NCBI RefSeq assembly: GCF_021134715.1
Contig: NC_060020.1
Location: 6,138,001-6,202,000 of the forward strand
Direction of reading: 5' to 3'
Length of the DNA stretch: 64,000 nucleotides
DNA from: Daphnia pulex
Taxonomy: Eukaryota > Arthropoda > Branchiopoda > Diplostraca > Daphniidae
The notes beneath the pieces are model-generated. The model was given only the letters and a program-made list of their open reading frames with translations. It had not been told where the DNA came from and did no database searches. Of this stretch, positions 25,842 through 37,069 are shown one piece after another. How positions within the stretch are numbered: position 1 is the stretch's first letter; each line of letters starts with the position of its first letter. The translations under genes and the position numbers were made by a program.

Positions 25842-26534
25842 ATGAAGGCTAGTAGTAGAAAACGAAGGAGGAATGGAATAAAATGGCTGCCCCACAAGAG
25901 CACCAATTTTACCGTACGGCATCCCTAAACACACGTTTTCTTCACAATCGTATTTTTACTAGGTTCACGAAATATTCATGCATTTTAGACTAAATTTCAG
26001 AAAAGAAGATTTGATTTATTCGATATTATTTACTGTTAAATTTCCAAACTAGTATTATAATAAAACGCATTTGCGCTCATGATTTTACCTCTGTTTTCTT
26101 TTTCTTCGTGGTGTATTTCTTAAAATCTTCACGCATTTTAAAAATATTAATTTTTTTGTTTTATTTTGTACATTTCTGCAATAGTTTTATTTATTTTATT
26201 ACATCAATTTGCAAATCCCGATTTTTCATCGATTAATTGCGTGATTAATTGCGTGATCATTTATTAGTCACCAAACCATCTACCGGTGAAATAAGGAAAC
26301 TGCTGCTGCTGTTATTAGTCGGCTGATGCGACTTGCTTTTTTAGTTTTTTCGTCTTCCTTTCAACTTTTGAAGTTTCGTTAATCCGCTGAATCAAAACAA
26401 ACGTTAACAGTCTTTAAAGTCTATCTGACTGATTAATTGAATCTCATCTTCATGCTTTTTAAAAAAATTTCCCCACTGTTGTGATAGCCATTTCAAAGTA
26501 TTGACAGTCAGCTGACATAGATTTTACTTGTAAA
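25842..26534. promoter_or_regulatory. Shared divergent promoter region of RPL23A and the TMEM121-like gene
   Basis: RPL23A (minus) and the membrane-protein gene (plus) start about 740 bp apart, so their promoters lie in this A/T-rich spacer. A short direct repeat of TTAATTGCGTGA occurs at about 26233-26256. No TATA box could be assigned with confidence. Confidence 0.4.
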
Positions 26535-27608
26535 ATGGGCAGTCAAAAAATATTGAACTGCATTTCGAACAAGACCTTCCATATCCTGAACTGTGCCTTT
26601 CTAATTATAGTGCTTATCCTCCAATCTCTTGTTCTGAATACCTACATAATTTCCTACACATGGAACTGGGATCTGGCTAGTTACTTTTGGTTTCTTGGCG
26701 ATCTTTTCATGGCTGGTCTGTTTGTTGCCATGTCAATCAGGGCATATTCTTACCTGACTGAACAGAAGCTACTGAAGAAGAAAAAGGAAGAAAAGCACAG
26801 TCTTTCTACAGTAATTAGCAATCTTATAATTTATTTGATTTTTAAAAATACTTATTACATGTTCTATCATTTTTATTAGGTACCAAGTCCAGTAGGAAAG
26901 AGTGTTCTTGGAGTTCTCCCTTTGTGTTATTTGGCATGGATTTGTTATGCCACATGCCTAGTCACCAAAGTAGCTTTCATATTCAAATCTGAAATCATCA
27001 ACACACTCAAACCTCAAGATATATTTGGCCCACAATTGTTGAAGTTTACCATTTCCTCATCAACTATTGTGTTTATATTGTTAGTTGCTGCTCATCATGA
27101 TTCAGAAAAAGATTCTCAGCGTGCCCTTGCCATCAAGTCCATGTGCACAAACACGGCGTTCGAGCTGCTGGATTCGGTTGCTTTTCTTAGCATCCTCATT
27201 ATTAAAGAGTCTCATCTCGCTGTTACTTACGACTTTGAAAACTTTGTTCTTGTTTTTGCGTGTATCAATTTCTTCCTGCCAACTATTGCCCTCTATCAAT
27301 ATTCGTTGAGCGATTTCGGTCAACTAGAAAAACCTCTTGATCTAAACGGTGTTTATCACCTGAGTCATATGTCATTGGTTAACGTCCCCTACTTAGCCGT
27401 TCGAGTCTACTTGTGGTCAGGCTATGGATCTGATATCTCTCTTTTCGTCATGAAAAATGTGATCGGTATTTTGTGGCATTTAAAAGACATTGTTCCTGAT
27501 TTTATTCTTTTGCACAAACAGTGTAGAGCGATGCGCGGCGGAATTGTTCGCCATCGCAAAGTTGTTGACGAATGTAAAGACGATGCTGTCGAACTCGAAC
27601 AAATCTAA
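26535..27608 (+). CDS. Multi-pass membrane protein, TMEM121-like
   Basis: Two coding exons, 26535-26810 and 26880-27608, join in frame across a 69-bp intron to give 334 aa (human TMEM121 is about 319). Hydrophobic segments lie near residues 15-35, 45-65, 108-128, 148-165, 187-203, 215-235 and 255-275. The order of features resembles the TMEM121 family: a charged loop after the second segment, a segment followed by AFELLDSVAFL, a segment ending in a CINFFLP-type stretch, then an FVMKNVIGI-like segment and a basic cytosolic tail. The family has no established biochemical role that I can state with confidence. The assignment rests on remembered topology and scattered residues, so a divergent or different family remains possible. 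Tandem polyadenylation signals (AATAAATAATAAA) follow near 27734. Confidence 0.6.
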
Positions 27609-28053
27609 GAAAACAAAAAACAAAAAAAAACTCGCACAGTTGTATCATGTAATTCAAATACTCTTAACCTTGGCCATCAGTGACAATATAACATCTCAAA
27701 CCTCACGTGTCGATTTGTATAATCTTCCTTCAAATAAATAATAAAGTCAGTAATAAAAGTTGGTTGTCTTTTTAATCAGTTTACCAAATTGAATGCAAAG
27801 TAACACATGCCCAAAAGTACAACAATAATAAGCCCGCGGCAGACGGTGGGGTCGGTGGGTGTGAACAATAGTAACTATTTAAACTTAAATTTAAAAAAAA
27901 ATTTGCCTGGAGCATGAAAATCTCACCCTGTTGTCAATCCCGAGTTGTTAATTAAAAGGAAACTCGCTAGAGACGACACTCTTGAACTAAGTCTCGTGCC
28001 CAGTACACCTGTAGTCGATCGTCTGGTGTACTTTATTCACACCTGTTAGCGCC
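27609..28053. other. Spacer with the 3' UTR of the TMEM121-like gene and the promoter of the next gene
   Basis: It holds the TMEM121-like 3' UTR with AATAAA signals near 27734-27746, then about 300 bp of A/T-rich sequence before the next start codon. Nothing else was recognised. Confidence 0.5.
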
Positions 28054-28625
28054 ATGAAAGTTTGTAAGTATTTCCTACGTTACGTCATAATTGGATCTAT
28101 TGGCGGTCTGAGTTTCTTTATTCGGTGGATTAGATGTTTGATCTTTTTTTTTTTCTGTGCTCACTAGGCACGTCAGCCATTTTTCTTGTAGTGATGGTGG
28201 CCGCAAATCTGCCCACCATTCGAGGCCAAATGGGGTACAACTACCACAACGATCTCTACGACGCTCAAGCAGCATACGCCTGTCAAAGTGGGGCTTATGG
28301 ATCAGCTTATAACTGCGGATATGGCACACGGAATCAAAATTGGTTTGGATCTTTCTATTTAGGCAAAGCCAATCCATACGGATTTGTCAGCACTATGCCT
28401 TACGGTATGCCCACTACGGTTTTTGATTTATTATAAGACATCCTTTTAAAATTCTTGAAATTGAACGTTGGTACACCTGAAGGTTATGGTTCCGGAGCAC
28501 AGCCTTTCTTCTCGGACCCTTACTCTGGAGGATGGCCAGGAACTAGTTATGCCCCAGGTGGTTACTTGGCATCAGCACTTCCAGTCTACAATAATTTTTA
28601 TCCTAATCCAAATGTTCGTTATTAA
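28054..28625 (+). CDS. Small secreted Tyr/Gly/Asn-rich protein
   Basis: Three coding exons (28054-28063, 28168-28404 and 28483-28625) join in phase to encode 129 aa. The tiny first exon contributes only MKV plus one base. After splicing the start reads MKVCTSAIFLVVMVAANLPT, a clear signal peptide, with cleavage likely after the IRG at about residue 23. The mature part is rich in Tyr, Gly, Asn, Pro and Ala (for example YNYHNDLYDA, GAYGSAYNCGYG and the end YPNPNVRY) and has two Cys. This composition suits a structural extracellular protein such as a cuticle, egg-coat or mucus component. No chitin-binding consensus was seen and no family is recognised. It is probably specific to the crustacean lineage. 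Confidence 0.75.
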
Positions 28626-29220
28626 CTTGTTTTCATTCTAAATGTATGGGGTGAATTTGTTGTTATACACGCTGCGTAAACTTTAGAAGTAAAATGTATT
28701 TACTGTAAACTGATATCCACGCAAATATATTATCGTTCCAACCATAAACTATCACTATGCAACCGAAACTCTTTATTAAAAAATTTATATAAAGAAATGT
28801 AATGAGAAAGGAGATGAATTTATCGTTTCGTTATTGCCAAATATAAATACTTTGGCTACTTGACAACAACATTTTAGTTAAATATAAAGCTGCAAGCACT
28901 CGTTTTTAGTAAAAATTCATTCATCGTTGTAGTAAGAGAAATGTTCCTTTGCTTGTAAAATGATTAACTTTAATTTTTTTTTAAATTAGATACAAACGAG
29001 CTTAGTAACCATTTCTATGCTTTTGATTGGTGCTGCCCCAATGCCCACTAGGGGCGCTATCACTGTGAAGAATTGCTTACGTTGTCTGGTACTCTGGTGT
29101 GTGCGTTTCTCCCACATGTTCTAGTTCAAAAGTTTTACAGCACAGCACACACGTTTGTTTTTGGTCTCCTTAGCGTTACACATTATTATTCGCCTTTCCC
29201 AGTTTAATTTGTTTAAGAAA
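28626..29220. other. Spacer before maelstrom
   Basis: A/T-rich 3' flank of the secreted-protein gene (ATTAAA near 28785) and the promoter of maelstrom. No other feature was recognised. Confidence 0.45.
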
Positions 29221-31048
29221 ATGCCACCTAAAAAGAAGACACAAAAGGCCAATGGTTTTATGATGTTCATGATTGAAATGAGACCAAGACTTGAATCTGA
29301 TGGGCACAAATTTCCTGGGGGTTTGATGGATGTTCATCCTGTTTGTACTCCATTATGGAATGTATGACTGCTACAAAATTATTGTTTTTTCATGCATTTA
29401 ATGTGTACACAAATTTTACAGAATCTGACCACAGAACAAAAAGCCGTTTATAATCAAAGGGCTAAAGGTGGCCCCATGATAAAAGAAGAGAAATTAGATA
29501 CCCGTGGGGTACCACTAGCATGGAAGGAAAGAGAGGAACAGAAGAAAATTATTGAAAAAAGCCAAGTTTTCCAGAAAATTGAGGATTTGGTTGCATACTT
29601 ACATGGCCAAGGAAGTATGGCTTGAAATTAAACTGGCTTATTCTGCTTCCTTAAAAATAACTTTTATCAAACACTAGCTCTGGTGAATCACTATTTCCAT
29701 TTGGCTCACTTCAACATTGCTGTTTCTACTGACGAAGGAGAATACCCACCTTGTGAGATGGCCATAGTCAAGTTTTCGTTAGCAGATGGAATTGCCAGCT
29801 GTATACATGAATTTGTGAATCCTGGTGATAAAAAGTTGACTGCCATTTTTTAAAACAATTTTTAACATAATTATTTATAAACAGGACAACTGCGACTTGG
29901 TTATGCCTATGAAGCTGGTCTTCACTCAGAAAAAACACACAAAATTCCTGCTACTGGTTTTAATTTGTTCAATAATAATTATGTTGCCATCACCAACAGC
30001 ATCAAAAGAATGCTAAAACAGCAGGTATATTTGTTTTCAACTTATTTTTTTTATATACATTTTCTAATGATGTGTTCATTTACAGGATGGTGGCTATGCC
30101 CCATTATTTTTCGTCGATGAAGATAGAGTAAAGGCGATTTATATTCTAGAGTGGTTAATAGAAAAGAGCTGTGAGTTGGATAACGGATACGAGAAAATGA
30201 ATCCGTTCAAGACTTACAGCTTGAACAAACTCTTTTACGAGTTGCGTCGCTATGCCGATTTGGACGACCCGCGGCTGAGATTCACCAGTACATCTCAAGT
30301 GTCTGAATATTTTGGTAACGGAGTGTTTCAGTTCAGCCCAAATATGGCTTGCGAGGTAAATTATTTTAATAAATAAAATATGCTTCAATTAAATTACGAT
30401 AAAATTACAATTCTTTACGACAGTGGCATGAAGATCAGGATAATGTGACTTATTGTTCATTGACAAAAGTGAAAAACTACGCCTACACTATTGCTGACAT
30501 GTGTTGCGAGCATTATGACTTGTCTTTGCTGCCTAATCGCCACGTTCCTGCTAGCATTGCTGACGAACATCGCTACGTGGTTATGCCTAAAGCTGACAAG
30601 GTTCAGGATGCACAGGTGATAAATATTAATTACTATTTTCCAATACGATGAATAGTACATGTAAGACCATTTTTAGCAGACACCCGTTATGAAAGAAGAT
30701 GACGAGGACGAAGAAGAAGCTATTGAATCTGTTCCACGCTTGCCAAACACTTTCTGTGAGTTTCTTAATTTTCTGAACGTGTTTTATTTGGTTATCGACG
30801 ATACTTATTTGCTTGTTTAATGATCTACAGCGAAAATTGTCATGAAATCCGTCGGACCGCGCGTAGCAGCCAATTTTGGTAAACCCCAAAGTGTCCTACC
30901 TGGAGCTGGGCGTGGAATTTTAGCAGGAGCATCACCGATGAAATTAATTTCGGAACCCATAACTCCAGGACCACCTTCGCAAGAAAGTGCACCATCAACT
31001 CCCGCTGGAAGAGGCCGTGGCCGCGGATTTCTCTTAAGTGACGATTAA
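29221..31048 (+). CDS. mael: Maelstrom, piRNA-pathway protein
   Basis: Eight coding exons: 29221-29361, 29422-29614, 29678-29824, 29885-30024, 30086-30355, 30424-30615, 30677-30755 and 30831-31048, giving 459 aa with all phases consistent. The N-terminus (about 1-75) is an HMG box: MPPKKKTQKANGFMMFMIEM, then LTTEQKAVYNQRA. From about 116 to 330 is the Maelstrom domain, an RNase-H-like fold, with HFNIAVSTDEGEYPPCEMAI, EFVNPG, GYAYEAGLHSEKTHKIPATG and the CCEHYDLSLLP stretch near the end; the last probably carries part of the Glu-Cys-His-Cys metal site. The protein acts in transposon silencing by piRNAs in nuage and nucleus. The C-terminus (about 390-459) is a disordered GRGRGRG-containing tail, which could be arginine-methylated for Tudor binding (inference). 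The acceptor of exon 7 is a TAGCAG tandem that could add or skip one Gln. A plus-strand AATAAA is at 31217-31222. Confidence 0.93.
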
Positions 31049-31310
31049 ATCGTATTGATACCTTTCTTATTATCCTTATATCCTTACACGGTAAAAAAAA
31101 ATTCTCAGTTTTCTTAGCAGCAGAAAATATGTCGCTACAATTATGTTTTCTTATCCATCCCAAAGTGATGTCTTACGGGGAAATTTCCAAAAATGTCTTT
31201 CAAATGTTAATCCAGAAATAAATTATGACTGTTTCTTTTTCCAGTACTTTCCGTATTTCCCATTTATTTGAAAAAACCAAGGGGAATATTCCCTTTTCAA
31301 TATAATTGAT
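31049..31310. terminator. Convergent polyadenylation region of maelstrom and SRPRA
   Basis: Maelstrom (+) has AATAAA at 31217-31222, and SRPRA (-) has AATAAA read on the minus strand at 31263-31268. The two signals point at each other 40 bp apart, so the cleavage sites should nearly coincide or the transcripts overlap at their 3' ends. Confidence 0.55.
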
Positions 31311-33798
31311 TTATTTCATTAAGATGCTAACTACCGCCTTGACATTTAGAGTCTTCAAGTCGGCATACGTTTGGCCAGTGCCAATAAAGACGATGGGTTG
31401 TCCGGTAATGTACGTCATTGATATGGCAGCACCCACCTGCGAAAAAAGAGCCACTCACCATAAAAATTAAATGTCTAACTGTAAACAAAACCAAAAATAA
31501 TTACCTTGTCATCGATTGTATCAAATTTAGTTAGGACGATTCCATCAATAGTATGCGGATTTTCTGAATTAGAGTAATCAGCTAATGCTTGGTTGAATTT
31601 GACCAGTTGGTCGACAGCCTCATTGCCTACAAGAGCTTCTCCGACAAAAAGTACCAAATCTGGCTCGTTGACTTTAATCAACTAGAATTCAAAAAATAAA
31701 GCATTAAAGAGAGTTTTTTTTATAAAAAAAAGTCCAGAACTTACTTTGGCTAGGGCTCTCATCAGCGGTTCATTGTCCTGCATCCGCCCAGCAGTATCAA
31801 TCATCACAACATCAATACCTCCATCTCGAGCATAGTTAATTGCTTCTAAGGCGATTCCAGCAGCGTCTTTCCCTGTAATTATAACAAGAATCAGTGTAAT
31901 TGATCGTCTCCTTAATACGAAAAAATTACAAGTTACCGTATCCTTTTTCGTAAAGCTGGACCATTTGTCTACCTCCATGCTTCTCCGGTGGATGAATCGA
32001 GTTCAAATGGCGCATGTGAGTACGAAGTTGCTCGACGGCTCCAGCGCGAAAGGTATCGCAGGCAGCAATCAAGACGCGAAAATTATTTTCTATAAGCCAA
32101 AAACAGATTTTGGCTAGATTGGTGGATTTGCCCACGCCGTTGACACCACAGAAAGACATAACATATGGCCGATTTTGTCGCTGGGATTCAAAGACGTCAC
32201 GCAAAATGTCAACTCGTCGGCGGGGAGACAGGATTTGCACCAAAGATTCCGTGAGAGATGCTTTAACCGTGTTAGCCAAGCTCTCAAACGTTCCAAGCAC
32301 CTTTTGGGGAGGATAGTTAAATTAATTAACATCAGATTTTTAAATAATATTAGAGTTTCTACCGACTAACCTTGCCGTTGAGTTTAGCGGCCACAGAGTC
32401 ACACAATTTACCGGCAATCTCGGAAGCGACATTCTTAGCAATTAAGTGATCACGCATCTTATCCAAAACGGGTGTCATTACTTCTTCAGTTATGGTCTTT
32501 GATCCCACCAAGTTCCTATACAACCATCAATATTTAAAGCAACGTTTCAGATGAAGTAATAAAAAGCTGTTTATACTTAAATAGCGAAAATATTCCCGTC
32601 TGCTTCTTTTGCTGGGTCACTTGCTTCGGTACATAATCAGTTGTTCCCTCTTCTTGTTGTTCTTCTTCTTCCGACTCCGATTCGAAATCCATATCTCGAA
32701 CTTCACCTTGCAGAGTGCCTACAGACTAAGAGGACAAAAAAATATACAAATATTGATTAGTTTGCAAGTCATGTTAAATCCGGAAATCTCTCTTACCTTG
32801 GGGTCTGGTAGGTACACAGCTTGCTGCGGCAACGGGCTTTCGCCAATATCTTTATCTTTAGTATAGTCTAGTGTTTCCATGTCTTTCGGGGCTCCACCCA
32901 ATGGCCAAACTCGACTCTCTTTGGATTTCTTTGAAGTCGCTTTGGGACTTTTCCTGGAATTATGCATAGTACAAGTAGATGAATAGATGCTTCACGAAAG
33001 GAATTCCGCATGCTAAATTACAGTTTTTCAGTGGGTGGTTTGCTTTTGTTTTTCCCAGCCGCCATCTTCTCAGCGAACTCACGTCTTTTTTGCTGAATAA
33101 TATCCTCTTCGGATAATTCGATGTTTTGGATAATTTCTGGTTTAACTTCAGGTACTTTGACTATTAATAAAATAATAAATTAGTATTTTGCTCTGAATAC
33201 AAAAAAAACAAAAAACACAAATAACTAACTTTCAACTTTTTTAACTTTTTTGTTTTCCTTGTCATCTCCCTTTCTCTCAATCATTGAAGCCACTGTCTTC
33301 TTGGACTTCTGGGATTCTTCAAATGACTTCATCATCTTGGGAGCAGCTGCTTGCAACCTTCCCCAATCCTCAGCAGATTTAAGGATACTGTTAAACATTT
33401 CATTGATTTCAAATTTCCCTCCAAACTGTTGCAATTGTAGTTCATTCTTGTAGGCGTCTCGGAACTCCAGATGGATGTCATTTAAAAACTTGTCAACATA
33501 CGACAGTTGTAAAATTTTTTGGTAAGCCACCACATAGACAAGTTCAAACTCATTGTCCAGTTTGTACTTAAGGGTAACATTATCGTGATCATATGACAGC
33601 TGGCCTGTACGTTCCTGATTAAAGGTCGATAAAACATTGTTGACAACATATGGTTGGACTTGAATAACAAGAGCAAAATACCTGTAGAATAACCGCTTTA
33701 ATTAGCGCATTAACCGAAGAAGTAAATATCTGGGATGTTCCTTGAAAGCACCATAACACTATGCCTCCTTTGCTAAAAATTGAAAAAAAATCCAACAT
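31311..33798 (-). CDS. SRPRA: Signal recognition particle receptor subunit alpha
   Basis: Ten coding exons on the minus strand: 33682-33798, 33230-33614, 33022-33160, 32797-32953, 32577-32725, 32371-32515, 31937-32300, 31745-31872, 31505-31681 and 31311-31436, giving 628 aa (human 638). The N-terminal SRX domain begins [20 protein letters not shown] and tethers the protein to the beta subunit in the ER membrane. A charged linker (about 165-310) contains ESRVWPLGG and an acidic EEEEQQEE run. The C-terminal NG domain is an SRP-type GTPase with the P-loop GVNGVGKST at about 416-424, the [11 protein letters not shown] insertion-box region, DTAGRMQDN at about 510, and [13 protein letters not shown] across the last junction. 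It docks SRP-ribosome complexes at the ER. It appears intact and full-length. Confidence 0.95.
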
Positions 33799-34235
33799 TT
33801 TTTCTATCGTTTAAAGCTGGTTCAACGTTTTTGAAATAGCGATTTGCCCTAGATTCTGTCTGCCTACTTTCTACACGTCACAACAATGAGTGATTCAACG
33901 TTGTCAAATGGTTAATTGGATTAGAAAACTTGAACGTCATTCTTTCCTTAATTGGCTGACTTTACCTTTGTCTCGTATGCTTCTACATATAAGCTTATCA
34001 CATTTTAGCTTATTATTTTCATTTTTAATTCACGTGCGGAATTTCGTTTGAAGTTTTCGAGAAATATTTTACGCTTTACCATTTTCTTCACAGATGGCAG
34101 TAAGACAACGGCAATCATAGGAATGAAAATGCAAAATTTTATTCTGAATAAAAAAATTTTATGAATTTATAAGCAACGTTTAACCTTATCTGAAACAAGT
34201 TAGGGACTCTGAAAATATTTCGGAAGATTAGGTCA
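33799..34235. other. Upstream region of SRPRA and left edge of the repeat island
   Basis: It holds the SRPRA promoter next to the start codon. Positions about 34060-34147 are a degenerate direct copy of sequence at about 47379-47461 on the far side of the island, sharing CAATCA-AGGAATGAAAAT-CAAAATTT. No gene is seen. Confidence 0.45.
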
Positions 34236-34786
34236 TGGTATGAAAACCCGGGCCACCGCCCGGGCTGAACGAAAAAAAACCCAACCCGACTCGACCCACC
34301 GAGGCATTTTTTTTAACGGGGTGGGCGACGGGTTGAACCCCCGGGTCCGCGGGCCAACCCGAGCGGTGGCGCCATCTAGTAGTCACATAGAGAAGCTCGT
34401 TATTCTCTATGCCTGCGGCCTCAAAATATTGCCGCCAAATGCTCTACGATAATTTCGTAGCATGAAAAGTAGAATACGCGGTAGAAAAGGGCGTTCAGGG
34501 GTGTTCAGAAGACAGAATTGACGTGTCACTGTTGGAAGAAGAAGATAATTAAGAAATTAAGGGAATTTTTTAAAGTTTGTAAAAAAAAGTGTGTTTGACC
34601 CGATTTTTTACCCGGGCCGTTACCCGGCCGGTAAAAATTTTTTGACCCATGGGTCGGCCCGGGCCGAACCCATTTGCTCTGTTGGCCCAACCCGCTCCAA
34701 CCCGCGGAAGAAGAAAAACCCATCTAAAAACCCATTTAAAAAAACCGCTAAAAAACGTCCAGGCCACAGCCCTAATCCCAGGTTGC
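34236..34786. repeat. GC-rich dispersed repeat with CCCGGGCC and CAACCCG words
   Basis: Two GC-rich blocks (34236-34360 and 34590-34786) in an A/T-rich neighbourhood are built from words such as CCCGGGCC, CAACCCG and GGGCCGAACCC. The right edge read on the minus strand is TTAGGGCTGTGGCCTGG, which resembles the TAGGG/CAGGG ends of hAT-type transposons; no matching left end was found. Open frames here are Pro/Arg-rich artefacts of the repeat. It is probably a non-autonomous or truncated element. Confidence 0.4.
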
Positions 34787-34994
34787 CACGATAAATGGTA
34801 GTGACACCAAGCGGATTTTCTCCAGAACTCCAGAACTATGTCTGAACACGTTTTTTTTTCTAAGTCATTGCGAACGAAAACAAATTAGAATTTTATTTTA
34901 AAAATGTGAAAAAACTCGCATTTTTTACAGAATCTAGGTATTCTATGAATTTCGCTTTAAAAATATAGAAAAAAAGGAAAACCAAAAAGTAGTT

Positions 34995-35065
34995 TGATTG
35001 ACGCTTTGAACCTACGTCGTCCCTCATGGAAACTCGATGCTCTTCTAACTTGGCTACCAATTTCT
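34995..35065 (-). repeat. tRNA-like SINE fragment
   Basis: On the minus strand an A-box-like GGTAGCCAAGTTAGAAGAGC (ending near 35039) is followed about 30 nt later by a B-box-like GGTTCAAAGC (35002-35011). This is the spacing of an internal RNA polymerase III promoter. The arms do not fold into a good cloverleaf by eye, so a tRNA-derived SINE or decayed tRNA is more likely than a tRNA gene. Confidence 0.4.
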
Positions 35066-35314
35066 TAATATGATTAAAAATTGCTAATCATACCGCGTTT
35101 TTGGAAGCACATTCAAGAAACACGATTCAGTAACGCTACGCTTGGTGGCAGATCGCGGCAAAGGACTTTGGAAAAAAAACATGAAAACCGAGGATCTAGC
35201 CTTATGGGAAAATTCTAGTGCGAGAACATACCATCCCCTCATATACCATAATTAGGTAGATTTAACATTGCCGTTCAATAATTAATACTTTAAAGTAAAC
35301 CAAATTTTAGTAGT

Positions 35315-35380
35315 TCACTTGGCCTAGCAGTAACAGCTGAGATAGACGGAATCGTTGGAAAGAATTTCGATCCTCACAAA
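35315..35380 (+). repeat. Second tRNA-like SINE fragment
   Basis: GGCCTAGCAGTAACAGCTGA (from 35321) resembles an A box, and ATTTCGATCCTC (about 35364-35375) resembles a B box; the spacing is about 30 nt. The structure resembles the minus-strand fragment 300 bp upstream, in opposite orientation. Too degenerate to call a tRNA. Confidence 0.3.
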
Positions 35381-35569
35381 AGACTTTCTTTTTATTTCAA
35401 AAGAGAGAACAAATCCATTTGATTTTATAGGAATTTATAGAAAAAAAAATTTATAATATGGTTTAATAACAATTTCTGGCATGATAAACGCACCCCATAA
35501 TGAACAGGACATTGCTCGGAGATGTAGCTTTAATGTAGGAAATGTAATGGTGTCTACATCGACGGTATA

Positions 35570-36435
35570 GGGGAGACTGGAGTAAAACGGGACGGTTTTT
35601 GTTTCCCCCCTATATCTCCCAAACTAATTATTGAATTTCTTTAAAATTTTGTTTTTATGTATTCCATATTGTAATGAACCCCCCATATTTTTTATATAAT
35701 TTTATAATGAACCATTTCCCCATAAAATACCTTTAAAGTTTCCTCAGATTTGTGGGAGGGGCCTATTTTGGGGGGTAATTGAGGACACTGGGGTGGGTGA
35801 TGAGGGACGTCCTCCGTTTTCGCCTTAAAATTCATCAATAAAATTAAAAAAAATTGAAAAAGTGTTCCACTGCATATACTCTTTGAGTTTATAAATGTTT
35901 CAAATTGATTATTGTGTTAATGAACCTTTTTTCTTATAAATACAAAAACCCTTATGGAGCAGTAGGACATCCTGCGTTGCTAGGTAACGAAATCGAGCCT
36001 CTTAAAAATGCTGTACGCTGATTGGTCCGTAACTGTCCCAAATTAGCCAAAAACAGCTGTCCCGATATCCCGGTTTAGACACTTTTTTTTAAAAGTTCAT
36101 ACTGTCTAAACTAATCGATCTCAAATTATAATTTCTGTTTTAAACGATCAAGAAATGAATCAGCTTCATTTCCATATTAAATTTACATGCCATTAGCGTT
36201 TATTTGTTTCTTCAAACATAAAATGGCGGAGACAAAAATTTCTAAAAAAAAACCGTTTTTTTTGTTTTGTCAATAACTCATGCAGTTATTGACAAAAACC
36301 AACCAAATTTCATGCCAAATTAGATTATACAGATTTACATAACATACTAAAAATTTTTACAGTTTTATTAACATCTACTATTTTTCCCCCCACTGTCCCT
36401 TTTGACCCGGTGTCCCGTTTTACTCCAGTCTCCCC
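35570..36435 (+). mobile_element. Non-autonomous TIR element, copy 1 (866 bp, TA-flanked)
   Basis: The element starts GGGGAGACTGGAGTAAAACG and ends with the reverse complement of the same sequence. The terminal inverted repeat is 24 bp and extends to GGGAC. A TA dinucleotide lies on both sides (35568-35569 and 36436-36437), as for a TA target duplication. There is no long open frame, so it depends on a transposase elsewhere. A nearly identical copy lies inverted at 44280-45144. The TA duplication suggests the Tc1/mariner-type insertion mode, but the long GGGG termini are unlike common mariners, so the superfamily is open. Confidence 0.85.
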
Positions 36436-37069
36436 TACTGTAAGAGTGTTTCAATGATATCCAAAAATATACACCGTATGCACAAAAGTGTACCATACGA
36501 CAAGGATGAGTTCTAATAATCCATTTTAACTACGGGAAATTACATAAACGTGTTACTGCTATCAGTGTCAATCCATAGCAACTATACCGTGGACATCCGT
36601 TCAGATAAGACGTATTTCTCATATACATGCCCTCATATTTACGTACAATAAGCGTACACTGAGCATCCATTTACCAGCGTGCTGAATTTGGATGTGTTTA
36701 TATATCCATGAAACGTCCTAGGGAAATAGTGTGCACGGGGAGCGAAAACGACACCTGCTACCCGCGACACTGCCCAGCTAGCACGAGTTCTCCCAGATAG
36801 TGAACAAAACACGAACACGTCAAAAATCTCCGCACACATTTTTTCCCTCGTTTTGTGAGTGAACATATCACTCACAGTTCACTCCCAAAATGTATACTTT
36901 TTCTTACTGCTCACAAATCCCGCACAAATACGAACAAGCTAGTTTTATAATAATTTTGACATTTTTTACGTTTAATAAAACTGAATGATAAATTTACTCA
37001 AAAACACCAACTTTTCTTCTATGAATTGATTATGTATTGATATTCACTCAATTTTATTTTCCATGAGAA

